NCBI RefSeq assembly: GCF_000188295.1
Contig: NZ_GL831112.1
Location: forward strand, 974,009 to 981,199
Source: Streptococcus vestibularis ATCC 49124
Lineage (GTDB): Bacteria > Bacillota > Bacilli > Lactobacillales > Streptococcaceae
DNA length: 7,191 bases
Direction of reading: 5' to 3'
Shown here: piece by piece, positions 1-7,079 of the stretch
Numbering within the stretch: the stretch's first letter is position 1
Layout: each line of letters begins with the position of its first letter
Program-made: the position numbers and the translations under genes
The notes under the pieces: generated by a model
Databases searched by the model: none
What the model saw: only the letters and a program-made list of their open reading frames with translations
Told to the model about the DNA's origin: nothing

Positions 1-41
1 ATGCTACCATGGTGCTATCCTATGATTTTGAAAGGTTTACC

Positions 42-950
42 ATGAGTCAAGCAGCTACTGATACTGATTTTAAACATTTGATAGATTTTGACGATAATCT
101 GCTTCCATTTCGACTGACGGAAATCAAGGTTGAAAATGGACGTCCTGATATCCTTTTTCATTGGCATCCTGAGCTTGAGATTCAGTACGTTTATGAGGGG
201 ATAGCTCGCTATCATATTGATTATGACTATTTTGACAGTCAGACTGGAGATATTTTTTTGATAGGTCCTAATGAGCTTCATTCGATTCATCCCATAGATA
301 ATCAGTCTCATCATACTGACACCCTTCATTTTCATTTGGATATGTTGGGACAGTCTCTGGTGGATCTGCTTAGTCTCCGATATCTTCAGCCCTTACAGAA
401 TTCCAATTTTAAGTTTAAACAATGTCTAAGACCATCAGACGAGGGTTATACGGAAATAAAAGCACTTCTCTTCGAGATTTTTAAGATGATTCGTCAGAAA
501 GATCGTCACTATGAACTTCTTCTCAAGTCAAAGTTGGAAGAATTAATCTACCTCTTCTACTTCTATCGTTTGGTAGAGCGAAAGACTTCTGATGATCATT
601 ATCGTAAAAATGATAAAATTCGTGAAATCATTGATTACATCAATCAACATTATGCTGAAAATCTCACGATTGGAAAGTTGTCAGAGCTCATGGGATATAG
701 TAAGACACACTTTATGACGATTTTTAAACAACATACTGGCACCTCTTGTACCGAATTTATCATTCAAGCAAGACTACATGCTGCTTGTGAGGAGCTCCGC
801 AATAGCGTAAAACCAGTTTTGGAAATTGCTACTAATGTTGGTTTTAACAATTTATCCAATTTCAACCGTCAATTTAAACACTATTACGACCAAACACCAA
901 GTCAGTATCGAAAAACACATAGCAACAACAATAAAACAAAAAAGAGTTAG
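42..950 (+). CDS. AraC-family transcriptional regulator with N-terminal cupin sensor domain
   Basis: This 302-residue protein has the usual AraC/XylS two-domain layout. The N-terminal half is a cupin-like sensor domain with the H-W-H-P-E-L-E motif at residues 40-46, followed by a P-N-E-L-H segment typical of ligand-binding regulators. The C-terminal domain, about residues 191-291, holds two helix-turn-helix units: the first around NLTIGKLSELMGYSKTHF, the second around PVLEIATNVGFNNLSNFNRQF, ending in the family's TPSQYRK. I start it at the ATG at 42, which has GAAAGG about six bases upstream. An in-frame ATG at 9 would add 11 residues but has almost no visible upstream sequence. Regulators of this shape usually respond to sugars or other small molecules. 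Neither the ligand nor the target can be read here, and the divergent gene it may control would lie left of the window. It converges on the pseudogene to its right. Confidence 0.9.
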   Translation: MSQAATDTDFKHLIDFDDNLLPFRLTEIKVENGRPDILFHWHPELEIQYVYEGIARYHIDYDYFDSQTGDIFLIGPNELHSIHPIDNQSHHTDTLHFHLDMLGQSLVDLLSLRYLQPLQNSNFKFKQCLRPSDEGYTEIKALLFEIFKMIRQKDRHYELLLKSKLEELIYLFYFYRLVERKTSDDHYRKNDKIREIIDYINQHYAENLTIGKLSELMGYSKTHFMTIFKQHTGTSCTEFIIQARLHAACEELRNSVKPVLEIATNVGFNNLSNFNRQFKHYYDQTPSQYRKTHSNNNKTKKS

Positions 951-974
951 CCAAATGGTTAACTCTAATTTTTA
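938..974. terminator. Bidirectional intrinsic terminator between the AraC gene and the convergent pseudogene
   Basis: A ten-pair stem (AGAGTTAGCC at 943-952, GGTTAACTCT at 957-966, one G-T wobble) closes an AAAT loop. A T-rich run follows on the plus strand and an A-rich run precedes it, so the hairpin also ends in a T-run when read on the minus strand. The stop codon of the AraC gene (948-950) lies inside the left arm. It can end both convergent transcripts. Confidence 0.8.
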
Positions 975-986
975 TCTGCAAACTTC

Positions 987-1829
987 TTAGTATTTCTCTT
1001 TAGCTTTGTGTTTTCCACTAATTCTAAAGATAGTTAGCAATATACCAAGTCCGAGGAGCCCAGCGTGTGAGGCCTTATCACCTGTTGTAGGAAGTTCTTC
1101 GGTTTGGCCTAAAGTTTCAGTAACCTTTTCAATTTCCTTAAGAGTTTCGTTTGAAGTTGAAACGAAGAAGGCTTTACCGGTAGGTGTTGTTACTACTTTA
1201 GATACTACTGGTTTAGTTTTTTCTAACACTTTAGAAGCTACAGTTCGATCAATAGTATTTAATGGATTAACCCTTGGATCTTCCGCATTCTCTTTCTTAT
1301 TTAAAACAGCAAAATCGGCACTTGAGATAGAAATTGTACGTGAATTAGGATTTATTACTGCGTATTTCGTAAGATCTGCATGAGTCAAGTAATCAGCAAA
1401 GTCTGTATCGAGTGAAGGACCCTCTTCACGTGGACCACCAAGCATTGTGAAGCCATCCCCACCAGCAGCCAAGAAGTCATTCGTTACAAGGTAGTAAGTT
1501 TCATTAGTGTTGAGCGGTTTATAGACACAAGTTTCTTGATCCAAAATGTCAATTGATAAGATACGTTTTTCAGCTGGAAAAGTTGTGTCATAATATACGC
1601 GAGCTCCAGCGACTTGAAGGAAACCAGCTGAAGGTCTTTCTAAAAAGTCTCTAGTTTCTGCTTCTTTCAATGCTTTCTCGTAGCGTTGACTGACGATAGC
1701 ATTGATTTTGGGATTCCTCCTCTCTGCTTCACGAATGGTAGCCTACACTAGTTCTCGGGGACTGACCATCTTATTTTGCACAGCTTCATCCATTGCCGTT
1801 GCATCTGACCGCTCATTAATTGTCCTCAT
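987..1829 (-). pseudogene. Chimeric pseudogene: amidase 5' end joined to the 3' part of an LPXTG 5'-nucleotidase gene
   Basis: Read on the minus strand from the ATG at 1829 (AGGGAG five bases upstream), the frame begins MRTINERSDATAMDEAVQ, continues NKMVSPRELV, then meets TAG at 1743-1745 (codon 29), then ATIREAERRNPKINAIVSQR. This matches the N-terminus of amidase-signature hydrolases. Around 1626-1644 the same frame changes into the C-terminal domain of a secreted 5'-nucleotidase: GFLQVAGARVYYD, then TNDFLAAGGDGF (about 1449-1484), whose GGDGF loop is a family nucleotide-binding motif. It ends with the sortase signal LPTTG (1080-1094), a hydrophobic stretch and a basic tail. Missing are the whole amidase catalytic Lys-Ser-Ser core, the nucleotidase metallophosphatase domain and any signal peptide. 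Streptococcal enzymes of this type are usually some 650-700 residues, so about the last third remains. A product translated only from TTG 1670 could not be exported. The assignment rests on recognised motifs, not a search. Confidence 0.82.
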
Positions 1830-1856
1830 ATACTCTCCCTGCTTATCTTTTCCTAA

Positions 1857-1862
1857 ATTATA
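1857..1862 (-). promoter_or_regulatory. -10 element of the promoter for the former amidase gene
   Basis: A perfect TATAAT on the minus strand lies 27 bases upstream of the ATG at 1829 and is followed by a purine-rich Shine-Dalgarno sequence. The -35 region is poor (TTTAGG-like at 17 bases), and it falls inside the pyrE terminator hairpin. Probably the old amidase promoter; strength is uncertain. Confidence 0.5.
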
Positions 1863-1864
1863 CT

Positions 1865-1897
1865 AAAAAAAGCGAAACGCCTAAAACGTTCCACCTT
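1865..1897 (-). terminator. Intrinsic terminator of pyrE
   Basis: On the minus strand, 15 bases after the pyrE stop, GTGGAACG (1887-1894) pairs over eight positions with CGTTTCGC (1872-1879), with two G-T wobbles, around a seven-base loop. Seven T residues follow (1865-1871). This is a textbook Rho-independent terminator and marks the end of the pyrimidine transcript. Confidence 0.88.
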
Positions 1898-1909
1898 AAA
1901 TCATGATAA

Positions 1910-2539
1910 CTAGTCTTGCCAAGTTTCTTGGTTTTCTTTGAATTTTCTCAAGAGTTGAAGTCCGTCTGCTGTAATGTAACCTTGAACTTTAGCAACCTTA
2001 ATCAACTCAGTGTAGTTTGAAAGAGTGACCAATTTCACGCCAGCATCTGCGAAGTTTTTCTCAGCTTTTGGCAATTCGTAAGTGAAGATAGCCACAACAC
2101 CGATAACATCAGCCCCTTCACGCTCTGCAGCTGCAACAGCATCAAGTACTGAACCGCCAGTTGAAATCAAGTCTTCAACAACAACCATTTTTTCGCCTTT
2201 AACCACACGACCTTCGATTTGGTTACCAGCACCGTGATCTTTTGGTTTGCTACGGATGTAGGCAAATGGAAGGTTCATCTTGTCAGCTATAATCGCACCG
2301 TGAGGAATACCCGCAGTTGCAGTACCTGCAATTACTTCTACTTCGGGAAATTCTTCCTTAATTTTTTCCACAAAACCATTTTCAATAAGTGTACGAGTTT
2401 CTGGATAAGACAAAGTAATACGGTTGTCTGTGTAGATTGGTGATTTGATTCCTGATGCCCATGTAAATGGTTCTTCAGGTTTAAGGTAAACAGCCTTGAT
2501 ATTGAGCAAGTCAGATGCGATTTGTGATGCTAATGTCAT
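1910..2539 (-). CDS. pyrE: Orotate phosphoribosyltransferase
   Basis: PyrE joins orotate to PRPP, giving orotidine 5'-phosphate and pyrophosphate, the fifth step of UMP synthesis; it is cytosolic and acts as a dimer. The 209-residue protein is normal length. Family marks are [14 protein letters not shown] at residues 25-38 (orotate site), the mobile catalytic loop R96-S-K98-P-K100-D-H102-G, and the PRPP-binding signature [12 protein letters not shown] at 119-130 with its Asp pair context. The start at 2539 is preceded by GGAGGA eight bases upstream. It lies 87 bases after pyrF with no strong terminator between, so it is probably the last gene of the pyrF-pyrE transcript, controlled by the PyrR attenuator ahead of pyrF. 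A possible internal -10 lies in the gap. A strong terminator follows. Confidence 0.97.
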   Translation of the reverse strand: MTLASQIASDLLNIKAVYLKPEEPFTWASGIKSPIYTDNRITLSYPETRTLIENGFVEKIKEEFPEVEVIAGTATAGIPHGAIIADKMNLPFAYIRSKPKDHGAGNQIEGRVVKGEKMVVVEDLISTGGSVLDAVAAAEREGADVIGVVAIFTYELPKAEKNFADAGVKLVTLSNYTELIKVAKVQGYITADGLQLLRKFKENQETWQD

Positions 2540-2574
2540 AATTATTATCCTCCGTAAAGCGTTTTCTACTCTTT

Positions 2575-2580
2575 ATTATA
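2575..2580 (-). promoter_or_regulatory. Possible internal -10 element upstream of pyrE
   Basis: TATAAT on the minus strand sits 35 bases before the pyrE start, in the 87-base pyrF-pyrE gap. No convincing -35 or extended -10 TG accompanies it, so it could be chance in AT-rich DNA. If active, it would give PyrE a basal supply independent of the attenuator. Confidence 0.25.
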
Positions 2581-2626
2581 ACCTAATTCCATCTATTTTC
2601 CTATGAAATAAGGGCTTTTTGAAAAT

Positions 2627-3322
2627 TTATTGACCGTTCCATTGGGCCTTGATGTCGTGATAAGCTGCTACTGGATCGGCAGCTTGTGTAATTGGACGAC
2701 CAACGACAATGTAATCTGAACCAATTTGATGGGCATCGGCAGGTGTCATGACACGTTTTTGGTCACCAACTGCTGCTCCTGCTGGACGAATACCAGGTGT
2801 CAAACAAACGAAATCTTCATTTGTTGCTTCTTTGATTTTTGCTACTTCGTGTGCTGAGCAAACAACACCATTAAGACCCGCTTCAGCAGTCTTCTTAGCA
2901 TAATGAACCACTGATTCTTGAAGTGTGGTTTGGATATTTTGAAAATCACGCATCTGCTCTTCAGAGGTGGAGGTCAACTGTGTTACAGCAATCAAGATTG
3001 GACCATCTCCCAAGCCTTCACGCGCAGCCTTCATCATTTCCACACCACCGGCCGCATGCACATTAGTCATATCAACGCCAAGGTTAGACAAGACACGCAT
3101 GGCTGATTTCACAGTATTTGGAATATCGTGAAGCTTAAGGTCAAGGAAAACACTATGGCCAAGATCTTTAACATAGCGAACAATCTCTGGACCAGCTGCA
3201 TAGTAAAGTTCCATACCAATCTTCACATAGAGCTTTTCATCAGCAGGAAACTTAGCAAGGAATGCCTTCACATCCTCAAAAGTCGGGAAATCAAGGGCAA
3301 TAACAGGACGATTTTCTCTCAT
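2627..3322 (-). CDS. pyrF: Orotidine 5'-phosphate decarboxylase
   Basis: PyrF decarboxylates OMP to UMP, the last step of de novo pyrimidine synthesis, without any cofactor, as a cytosolic TIM-barrel dimer. The 231-residue length fits the short bacterial class. Key residues are all present: D11 and K34 in the first strands, then the family signature [13 protein letters not shown] (59-71), which supplies D61, catalytic K63 and D66. Near the C-terminus TPGIRP and VGRPIT form the phosphate-binding end of the barrel. The ATG at 3322 has AAAGGAT about eight bases upstream, just after the attenuator T-run. It is the first gene of the pyrF-pyrE unit, with its own consensus promoter and PyrR-regulated leader. 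Confidence 0.97.
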   Translation of the reverse strand: MRENRPVIALDFPTFEDVKAFLAKFPADEKLYVKIGMELYYAAGPEIVRYVKDLGHSVFLDLKLHDIPNTVKSAMRVLSNLGVDMTNVHAAGGVEMMKAAREGLGDGPILIAVTQLTSTSEEQMRDFQNIQTTLQESVVHYAKKTAEAGLNGVVCSAHEVAKIKEATNEDFVCLTPGIRPAGAAVGDQKRVMTPADAHQIGSDYIVVGRPITQAADPVAAYHDIKAQWNGQ

Positions 3323-3340
3323 TTCTTATATCCTTTCACA

Positions 3341-3370
3341 CAAAAAAACCTCCGCCAGTCAGCGAAGGTT
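3341..3370 (-). terminator. Attenuator terminator in the pyrF leader
   Basis: On the minus strand AACCTTCGC (3362-3370) pairs with GGCGGAGGTT (3347-3356) around a short loop, followed by a run of T residues (3342-3348) and then the pyrF ribosome binding site. It is placed to stop transcription before pyrF unless the antiterminator forms first. Its left arm (AACCTT) is shared with the antiterminator pairing. Confidence 0.88.
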
Positions 3371-3456
3371 GCACGAAAATAGGGCAGTCCCTACCCCTTA
3401 GTAATGCCGTAGCATCTCAGTACACCTTTCTCGCCTCTCTGGACTCGATTAAAGGT
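3365..3456 (-). promoter_or_regulatory. PyrR-binding attenuator (anti-antiterminator and antiterminator) of pyrF
   Basis: The minus-strand leader RNA has the PyrR-binding loop AGTCCAGAGAGG at 3434-3445, matching the known ARUCCNGNGAGGYU consensus apart from its last base, inside a hairpin closed by ACCTTT (3451-3456) and AAAGGT (3424-3429). In the competing fold, AAGGTGTAC (3420-3428) pairs with GTGCAACCTT (3365-3374) with one bulge, consuming the terminator's left arm. From knowledge of Bacillus and lactic acid bacteria, PyrR with UMP or UTP stabilises the first hairpin and allows termination. The inferred transcript start is near 3467, giving a leader of about 145 bases. Confidence 0.9.
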
Positions 3457-3473
3457 TCAGTTCAATTTGTTCT

Positions 3474-3502
3474 ATTATAGCGCTTTTATAATGGAATGTC
3501 AA
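3474..3502 (-). promoter_or_regulatory. Consensus promoter of pyrF-pyrE
   Basis: On the minus strand TTGACA (3497-3502) and TATAAT (3474-3479) are separated by exactly 17 bases, a perfect match to the primary sigma-factor consensus. It lies between the end of pyrDb and the attenuator, so pyrF-pyrE can be transcribed independently of pyrK-pyrDb. A strong, unregulated start fits control by attenuation rather than initiation. Confidence 0.92.
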
Positions 3503-3558
3503 AGGGGGATGAAAGTAATTATAGCTTTGTTAAATTCCTTAAAAATGCTATTTTTATT

Positions 3559-4524
<966 letters not shown>

Positions 4525-5298
4525 CTAGACGATGACTTTTCCGGTAGGGAAGACTGGTCCCTCTTCACAAACACGAAGATTTTTGGCGTCCGACTCTCCT
4601 TTAACGTGAACCACACAGGCATAGCAAGCACCCATACCACAAGCCATGCGAGCTTCCATAGAAACATAGGCATGAGGATGATTTTCAAACTTGCTATCGA
4701 CATATTTAAGCATGCCTGGAGCTCCGCAACTGTAAACGGCATCTGGAGTCCAGTCGAAACCATCAATAACTGTCGAAACGTAACCCTTGATACCGTATGA
4801 ACCATCATCGGTCGTCACATAAACATCCCCACAAGCTTTGAGCTTGTCCTCCAAGATGACAGCATCCTTATTGGCAAAACCAATGACTGATACAACTTCC
4901 ACTCCCTTAGTCTTCAACTGCTTAGCCGTCTCAACCAAAGGTGGCACACCAATACCTCCACCAACTAGGAGAGCTTTCTGCCCAGCCTCAATAACAGAAA
5001 TATCAAAACCATTACCCTGAGGGCCCATGGTATCAATGGTTTGTCCAGCTACCATCTTAGACAGAATAGCTGTTCCCTCACGCTCCACACGGTAGACAAT
5101 AGTTGCCTCTTTCTTGTCGTAGTCAATCTCTGAAATTGAAATCGGACGACGAAGGAGCTTGCTTGGGTCTGGCACCTTGAGGTGAACGAACTGACCAACA
5201 TTCATATCTGCAACCATCTCTCCCTTAAGCACCATCTCAAAAATACGAGGTGCAATCTCACGCTGACTCACAATGGTTAAATCTTCAACTAATATCAT
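4525..5298 (-). CDS. pyrK: Dihydroorotate dehydrogenase B, electron-transfer subunit
   Basis: PyrK carries FAD and a [2Fe-2S] cluster and moves electrons from the FMN of PyrDb to NAD+. The 257-residue protein belongs to the ferredoxin-reductase-like family: RRPIS (50-54) binds FAD, GGGIGVPPL (113-121) is in the NAD-binding domain, and four cysteines in CGMGACYAC (C220, C225, C228) plus C244 are placed to ligate the iron-sulfur cluster. I start it at the ATG at 5298, with GAAAGGG about seven bases upstream. The frame stays open to 5424, but that extension is the translated PyrR attenuator, not protein. It is the first gene of the pyrK-pyrDb unit, after a consensus promoter and PyrR attenuator. 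Its stop TAG overlaps the pyrDb ribosome binding site. Confidence 0.96.
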   Translation of the reverse strand: MILVEDLTIVSQREIAPRIFEMVLKGEMVADMNVGQFVHLKVPDPSKLLRRPISISEIDYDKKEATIVYRVEREGTAILSKMVAGQTIDTMGPQGNGFDISVIEAGQKALLVGGGIGVPPLVETAKQLKTKGVEVVSVIGFANKDAVILEDKLKACGDVYVTTDDGSYGIKGYVSTVIDGFDWTPDAVYSCGAPGMLKYVDSKFENHPHAYVSMEARMACGMGACYACVVHVKGESDAKNLRVCEEGPVFPTGKVIV

Positions 5299-5329
5299 GA
5301 CAACCCTTTCTAAACTGCAAAATGTCATC

Positions 5330-5356
5330 AAAAAAACCTCGCCACATGGCAAGGTC
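5330..5356 (-). terminator. Attenuator terminator in the pyrK leader
   Basis: On the minus strand ACCTTGCC (5348-5355) pairs with GGCGAGGT (5336-5343) over eight positions with one G-T wobble, around a four-base loop, and runs into seven T residues. It sits about 30 bases before the pyrK start codon and is the off-state structure of the attenuator. Confidence 0.9.
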
Positions 5357-5432
5357 GCACAAAAAATCACAGGAGAACCCTGCTGTTTCAATCTGTCCGA
5401 CCTTTTAAGCCTCTCTGGACTCATTTAAAGGT
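5351..5432 (-). promoter_or_regulatory. PyrR-binding attenuator (anti-antiterminator and antiterminator) of pyrK-pyrDb
   Basis: The PyrR loop AGTCCAGAGAGGCT (5408-5421, minus strand) matches the published ARUCCNGNGAGGYU consensus at all fourteen positions and is held in a hairpin closed by ACCTTT (5427-5432) and AAAGGT (5400-5405). The alternative antiterminator pairs AAGGTCGGAC (5395-5404) with GTGCGACCTT (5351-5360), nine of ten positions, taking most of the terminator's left arm. PyrR bound to UMP or UTP is expected to favour termination. The inferred transcript start is near 5438. Confidence 0.92.
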
Positions 5433-5444
5433 TATTTTGTCATT

Positions 5445-5473
5445 ATTATAACCATTTTCAAGCGAGATGTCAA
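5445..5473 (-). promoter_or_regulatory. Consensus promoter of pyrK-pyrDb
   Basis: On the minus strand TTGACA (5468-5473) and TATAAT (5445-5450) are exactly 17 bases apart. It is a second perfect primary-sigma promoter, with the same architecture as the one before pyrF. The first transcribed bases lead straight into the PyrR hairpin. Confidence 0.92.
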
Positions 5474-5478
5474 AGCAG

Positions 5479-5518
5479 AAAAGAAAAAACCAAATCTCTT
5501 AAAACTAAGCTAAGGTCT
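5479..5518 (-). terminator. Weak possible terminator after the DJ-1/PfpI gene
   Basis: On the minus strand an imperfect structure (AGACC pairing with GGTTT, plus an inner CTTA/TAAG hairpin) runs into a T-rich tract at about 5480-5490. A separate five-pair hairpin, GCCTA/TAGGC, lies at 5524-5537. Neither is strong. Apart from these, the stretch from the gene's end (5567) to the pyrK promoter holds nothing I recognise. Confidence 0.3.
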
Positions 5519-5566
5519 CTCTAGCCTATAACTAGGCCCTCTGTTTGATACATGTCTATTATCATC

Positions 5567-6115
5567 TTATTGAAACAGTCTGTCGTAGACCATAGTATGA
5601 GCCAACTGTTGACCATCACCGCCTAATAGACCAACCAAGGCATATGCAAATGCCAATGCTGTTCCGGCACCACGGCTTGTGACAATATTGCCATCAACGA
5701 CCACCAAATCAGTTTGATGGTCGCCAGATGCAATTTGTTCTTCAACACCAGGGAAACATGTGAATTTGCGACCTTCAAGAAGACCAGCACGTTCGAGAAC
5801 AATTGGTGCCGCACAAATGGCAGCAACGTATTTTCCAGCTTTTGCAGCCTCTTGAAGAGAGGCAATCAAAGTTTCGTTGTCGCGTAGATTAGTTGATCCA
5901 GGCATACCTCCAGGAAGGACAACCAAATCATAATCCGCAAAATTGCCATCAAATACGCCATCCATGGCAACTTGAATCCCATGTGAGCCAGTTACTGACG
6001 CACTTTCAAGTCCAAGCATGCTACAGTCAAATCCTGCTCGGCGGAAGACATCCACTGGGCTCAAAGCTTCGATTTCTTCAAATCCTTCCGCAAATACTAC
6101 TGCTACTTTTGTCAT
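5567..6115 (-). CDS. DJ-1/ThiJ/PfpI family protein (YajL/DJ-1-like)
   Basis: This 182-residue protein is a single class I glutamine-amidotransferase-like domain of the DJ-1 type, at full length. It begins VAVVFAEGFEEIEA, placing the conserved Glu16 near the reactive cysteine. VVLPGGMPGS lies at 65-74, the nucleophile elbow AAICAAP puts Cys101 at the turn, and SRGAGTALAFA follows near the C-terminus, as in human DJ-1 and bacterial YajL. Family members act in oxidative or carbonyl stress defence, with reported chaperone and disputed glyoxalase/deglycase activities; sequence alone does not choose among these. The start at 6115 has GGAGG about seven bases upstream. The gene appears monocistronic, with its own extended -10 promoter. 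No functional link to the adjacent pyr genes is visible. Confidence 0.92.
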   Translation of the reverse strand: MTKVAVVFAEGFEEIEALSPVDVFRRAGFDCSMLGLESASVTGSHGIQVAMDGVFDGNFADYDLVVLPGGMPGSTNLRDNETLIASLQEAAKAGKYVAAICAAPIVLERAGLLEGRKFTCFPGVEEQIASGDHQTDLVVVDGNIVTSRGAGTALAFAYALVGLLGGDGQQLAHTMVYDRLFQ

Positions 6116-6160
6116 GATATACCTCCAATTTGCTTATCACAAGATTCTATTACGCCTTAA

Positions 6161-6189
6161 ATTATAGCAGTTTTAGAAGCAGGAAACAA
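6161..6189 (-). promoter_or_regulatory. Extended -10 promoter of the DJ-1/PfpI gene
   Basis: On the minus strand TGCTATAAT (TATAAT at 6161-6166) is an extended -10 element. A weak -35, TTGTTT (6184-6189), is 17 bases upstream. It lies between the TraX terminator and the start at 6115, giving a leader of about 40 bases. The TG motif likely makes up for the poor -35. Confidence 0.75.
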
Positions 6190-6214
6190 ACCATAAAAAT
6201 GGATTTTGAGCACG

Positions 6215-6241
6215 AAAAAAGACAGCACAAGGACTGCCTTT
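6215..6241 (-). terminator. Intrinsic terminator of the TraX-family gene
   Basis: Directly after the gene on the minus strand, AAAGGCAG (6234-6241) pairs with CTGTCTTT (6218-6225), eight positions with one G-T wobble, around an eight-base loop, and continues into T residues. It separates this transcript from the DJ-1/PfpI gene. Confidence 0.82.
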
Positions 6242-6247
6242 GTCATT

Positions 6248-7048
6248 TTATCTAAACAAACTTGCTAAGATCCACAAGAGATAAATATGGGCTGGGTAGA
6301 AAATATAAAAGAAATTCTTGTTACCACTACCGCGCTCACCATTATAGAAATACATAGGAATCGCAGCAAAGACCATCATCCACTGCACACCTGTCGGATC
6401 AAAGAGATGGGCAATCACTGAAATAACAGCTAAGACGATGATTTGAGCGATGCGATTGGTACGGAAAATATAGAATAGCAAACCAAGAATAACCATGACA
6501 AAGCCACCCTCAACCATGATAATACTTGGCACAAGTGACAAGATAAAGGCAATAATTTGTACAACAAGTGGGTTTGCATGTGGTGTTTCAAATATACCTC
6601 CAAGGACTACAACTGGAATAGATGAAAGAATCGGCAAGAGAAAGACACCAATCCCTTGAATCAATTCCTTGTATGATTTATCGCGAAGCCCCTTAGCCAA
6701 CAAATCCCAAGAACAAATAAAAATCCCAGTGATAAAGAAGGTTGAAAAAGCATTGTTCATCAAACCAAGATTACCATTATGAAAGACACTACTAATAATG
6801 GTGTTACCAATAGTCATGAACCAGCTCATGTAAAGCAAACGTCTGAGAAAAGCCATACGGTCGTGTGTGTAATGAAAACTATCAGCTGCTAGAAAGAGAA
6901 AAATAGGAAAAACCAAACGTCCTAACATAGTCAACCATAGTGGTGCTCCCATACCCTCAAACATCTGATGGATGTGATCCAAAAACATAAGTACAATAGC
7001 TAGGTATTTCAAATTAGTCGCATTGCATATCTTTTTAATATCATTCAT
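6248..7048 (-). CDS. TraX-family polytopic membrane protein
   Basis: The 266-residue protein is strongly hydrophobic, with roughly seven to eight predicted membrane segments by eye, the first at about residues 14-30. It resembles the TraX family: an N-terminal LKYLAIVLMFLDHIHQMF segment with the conserved Asp-His, a GRLVFPIFLFLAADSF segment, and the C-terminal YNGERGSGNKNFFYIFYPAHIYLLW, characteristic of the family. TraX of the F plasmid acetylates the pilin N-terminus, but chromosomal homologues in Firmicutes have no settled role and no other conjugation gene is nearby. It may be a membrane acyltransferase-like enzyme; this is inference. The start at 7048 has AAAGGAGC about eight bases upstream. 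It is monocistronic, with its own promoter and terminator. No signal peptide other than the first membrane helix is seen. Confidence 0.88.
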   Translation of the reverse strand: MNDIKKICNATNLKYLAIVLMFLDHIHQMFEGMGAPLWLTMLGRLVFPIFLFLAADSFHYTHDRMAFLRRLLYMSWFMTIGNTIISSVFHNGNLGLMNNAFSTFFITGIFICSWDLLAKGLRDKSYKELIQGIGVFLLPILSSIPVVVLGGIFETPHANPLVVQIIAFILSLVPSIIMVEGGFVMVILGLLFYIFRTNRIAQIIVLAVISVIAHLFDPTGVQWMMVFAAIPMYFYNGERGSGNKNFFYIFYPAHIYLLWILASLFR

Positions 7049-7079
7049 TTTAATGCTCCTTTAATTTTCAGCATATTAA

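Noticed and set aside
6..13. ACCATGGT palindrome near the left edge
   Set aside because: An eight-base palindrome is expected by chance and has no partner site; too little upstream sequence is visible to call an operator.
15..335. Open frame on the minus strand opposite the AraC gene
   Set aside because: It lies wholly within the well-supported regulator gene, has no recognisable family and no good ribosome binding site.
987..1670. A 227-residue gene starting at TTG 1670
   Set aside because: The TTG lies inside the amidase-like part with no ribosome binding site at proper distance, and the frame continues upstream with clear homology to the next stop. It is the tail of a pseudogene, not a complete gene.
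1600..1900. Insertion sequence as cause of the gene fusion
   Set aside because: I see no transposase remnant, terminal inverted repeats or target duplication; a simple deletion explains the join.
3323..3466. Leader peptide control of pyrF
   Set aside because: No short open frame with a ribosome binding site overlaps the attenuator, whereas the PyrR loop consensus and competing hairpins explain the structure fully.
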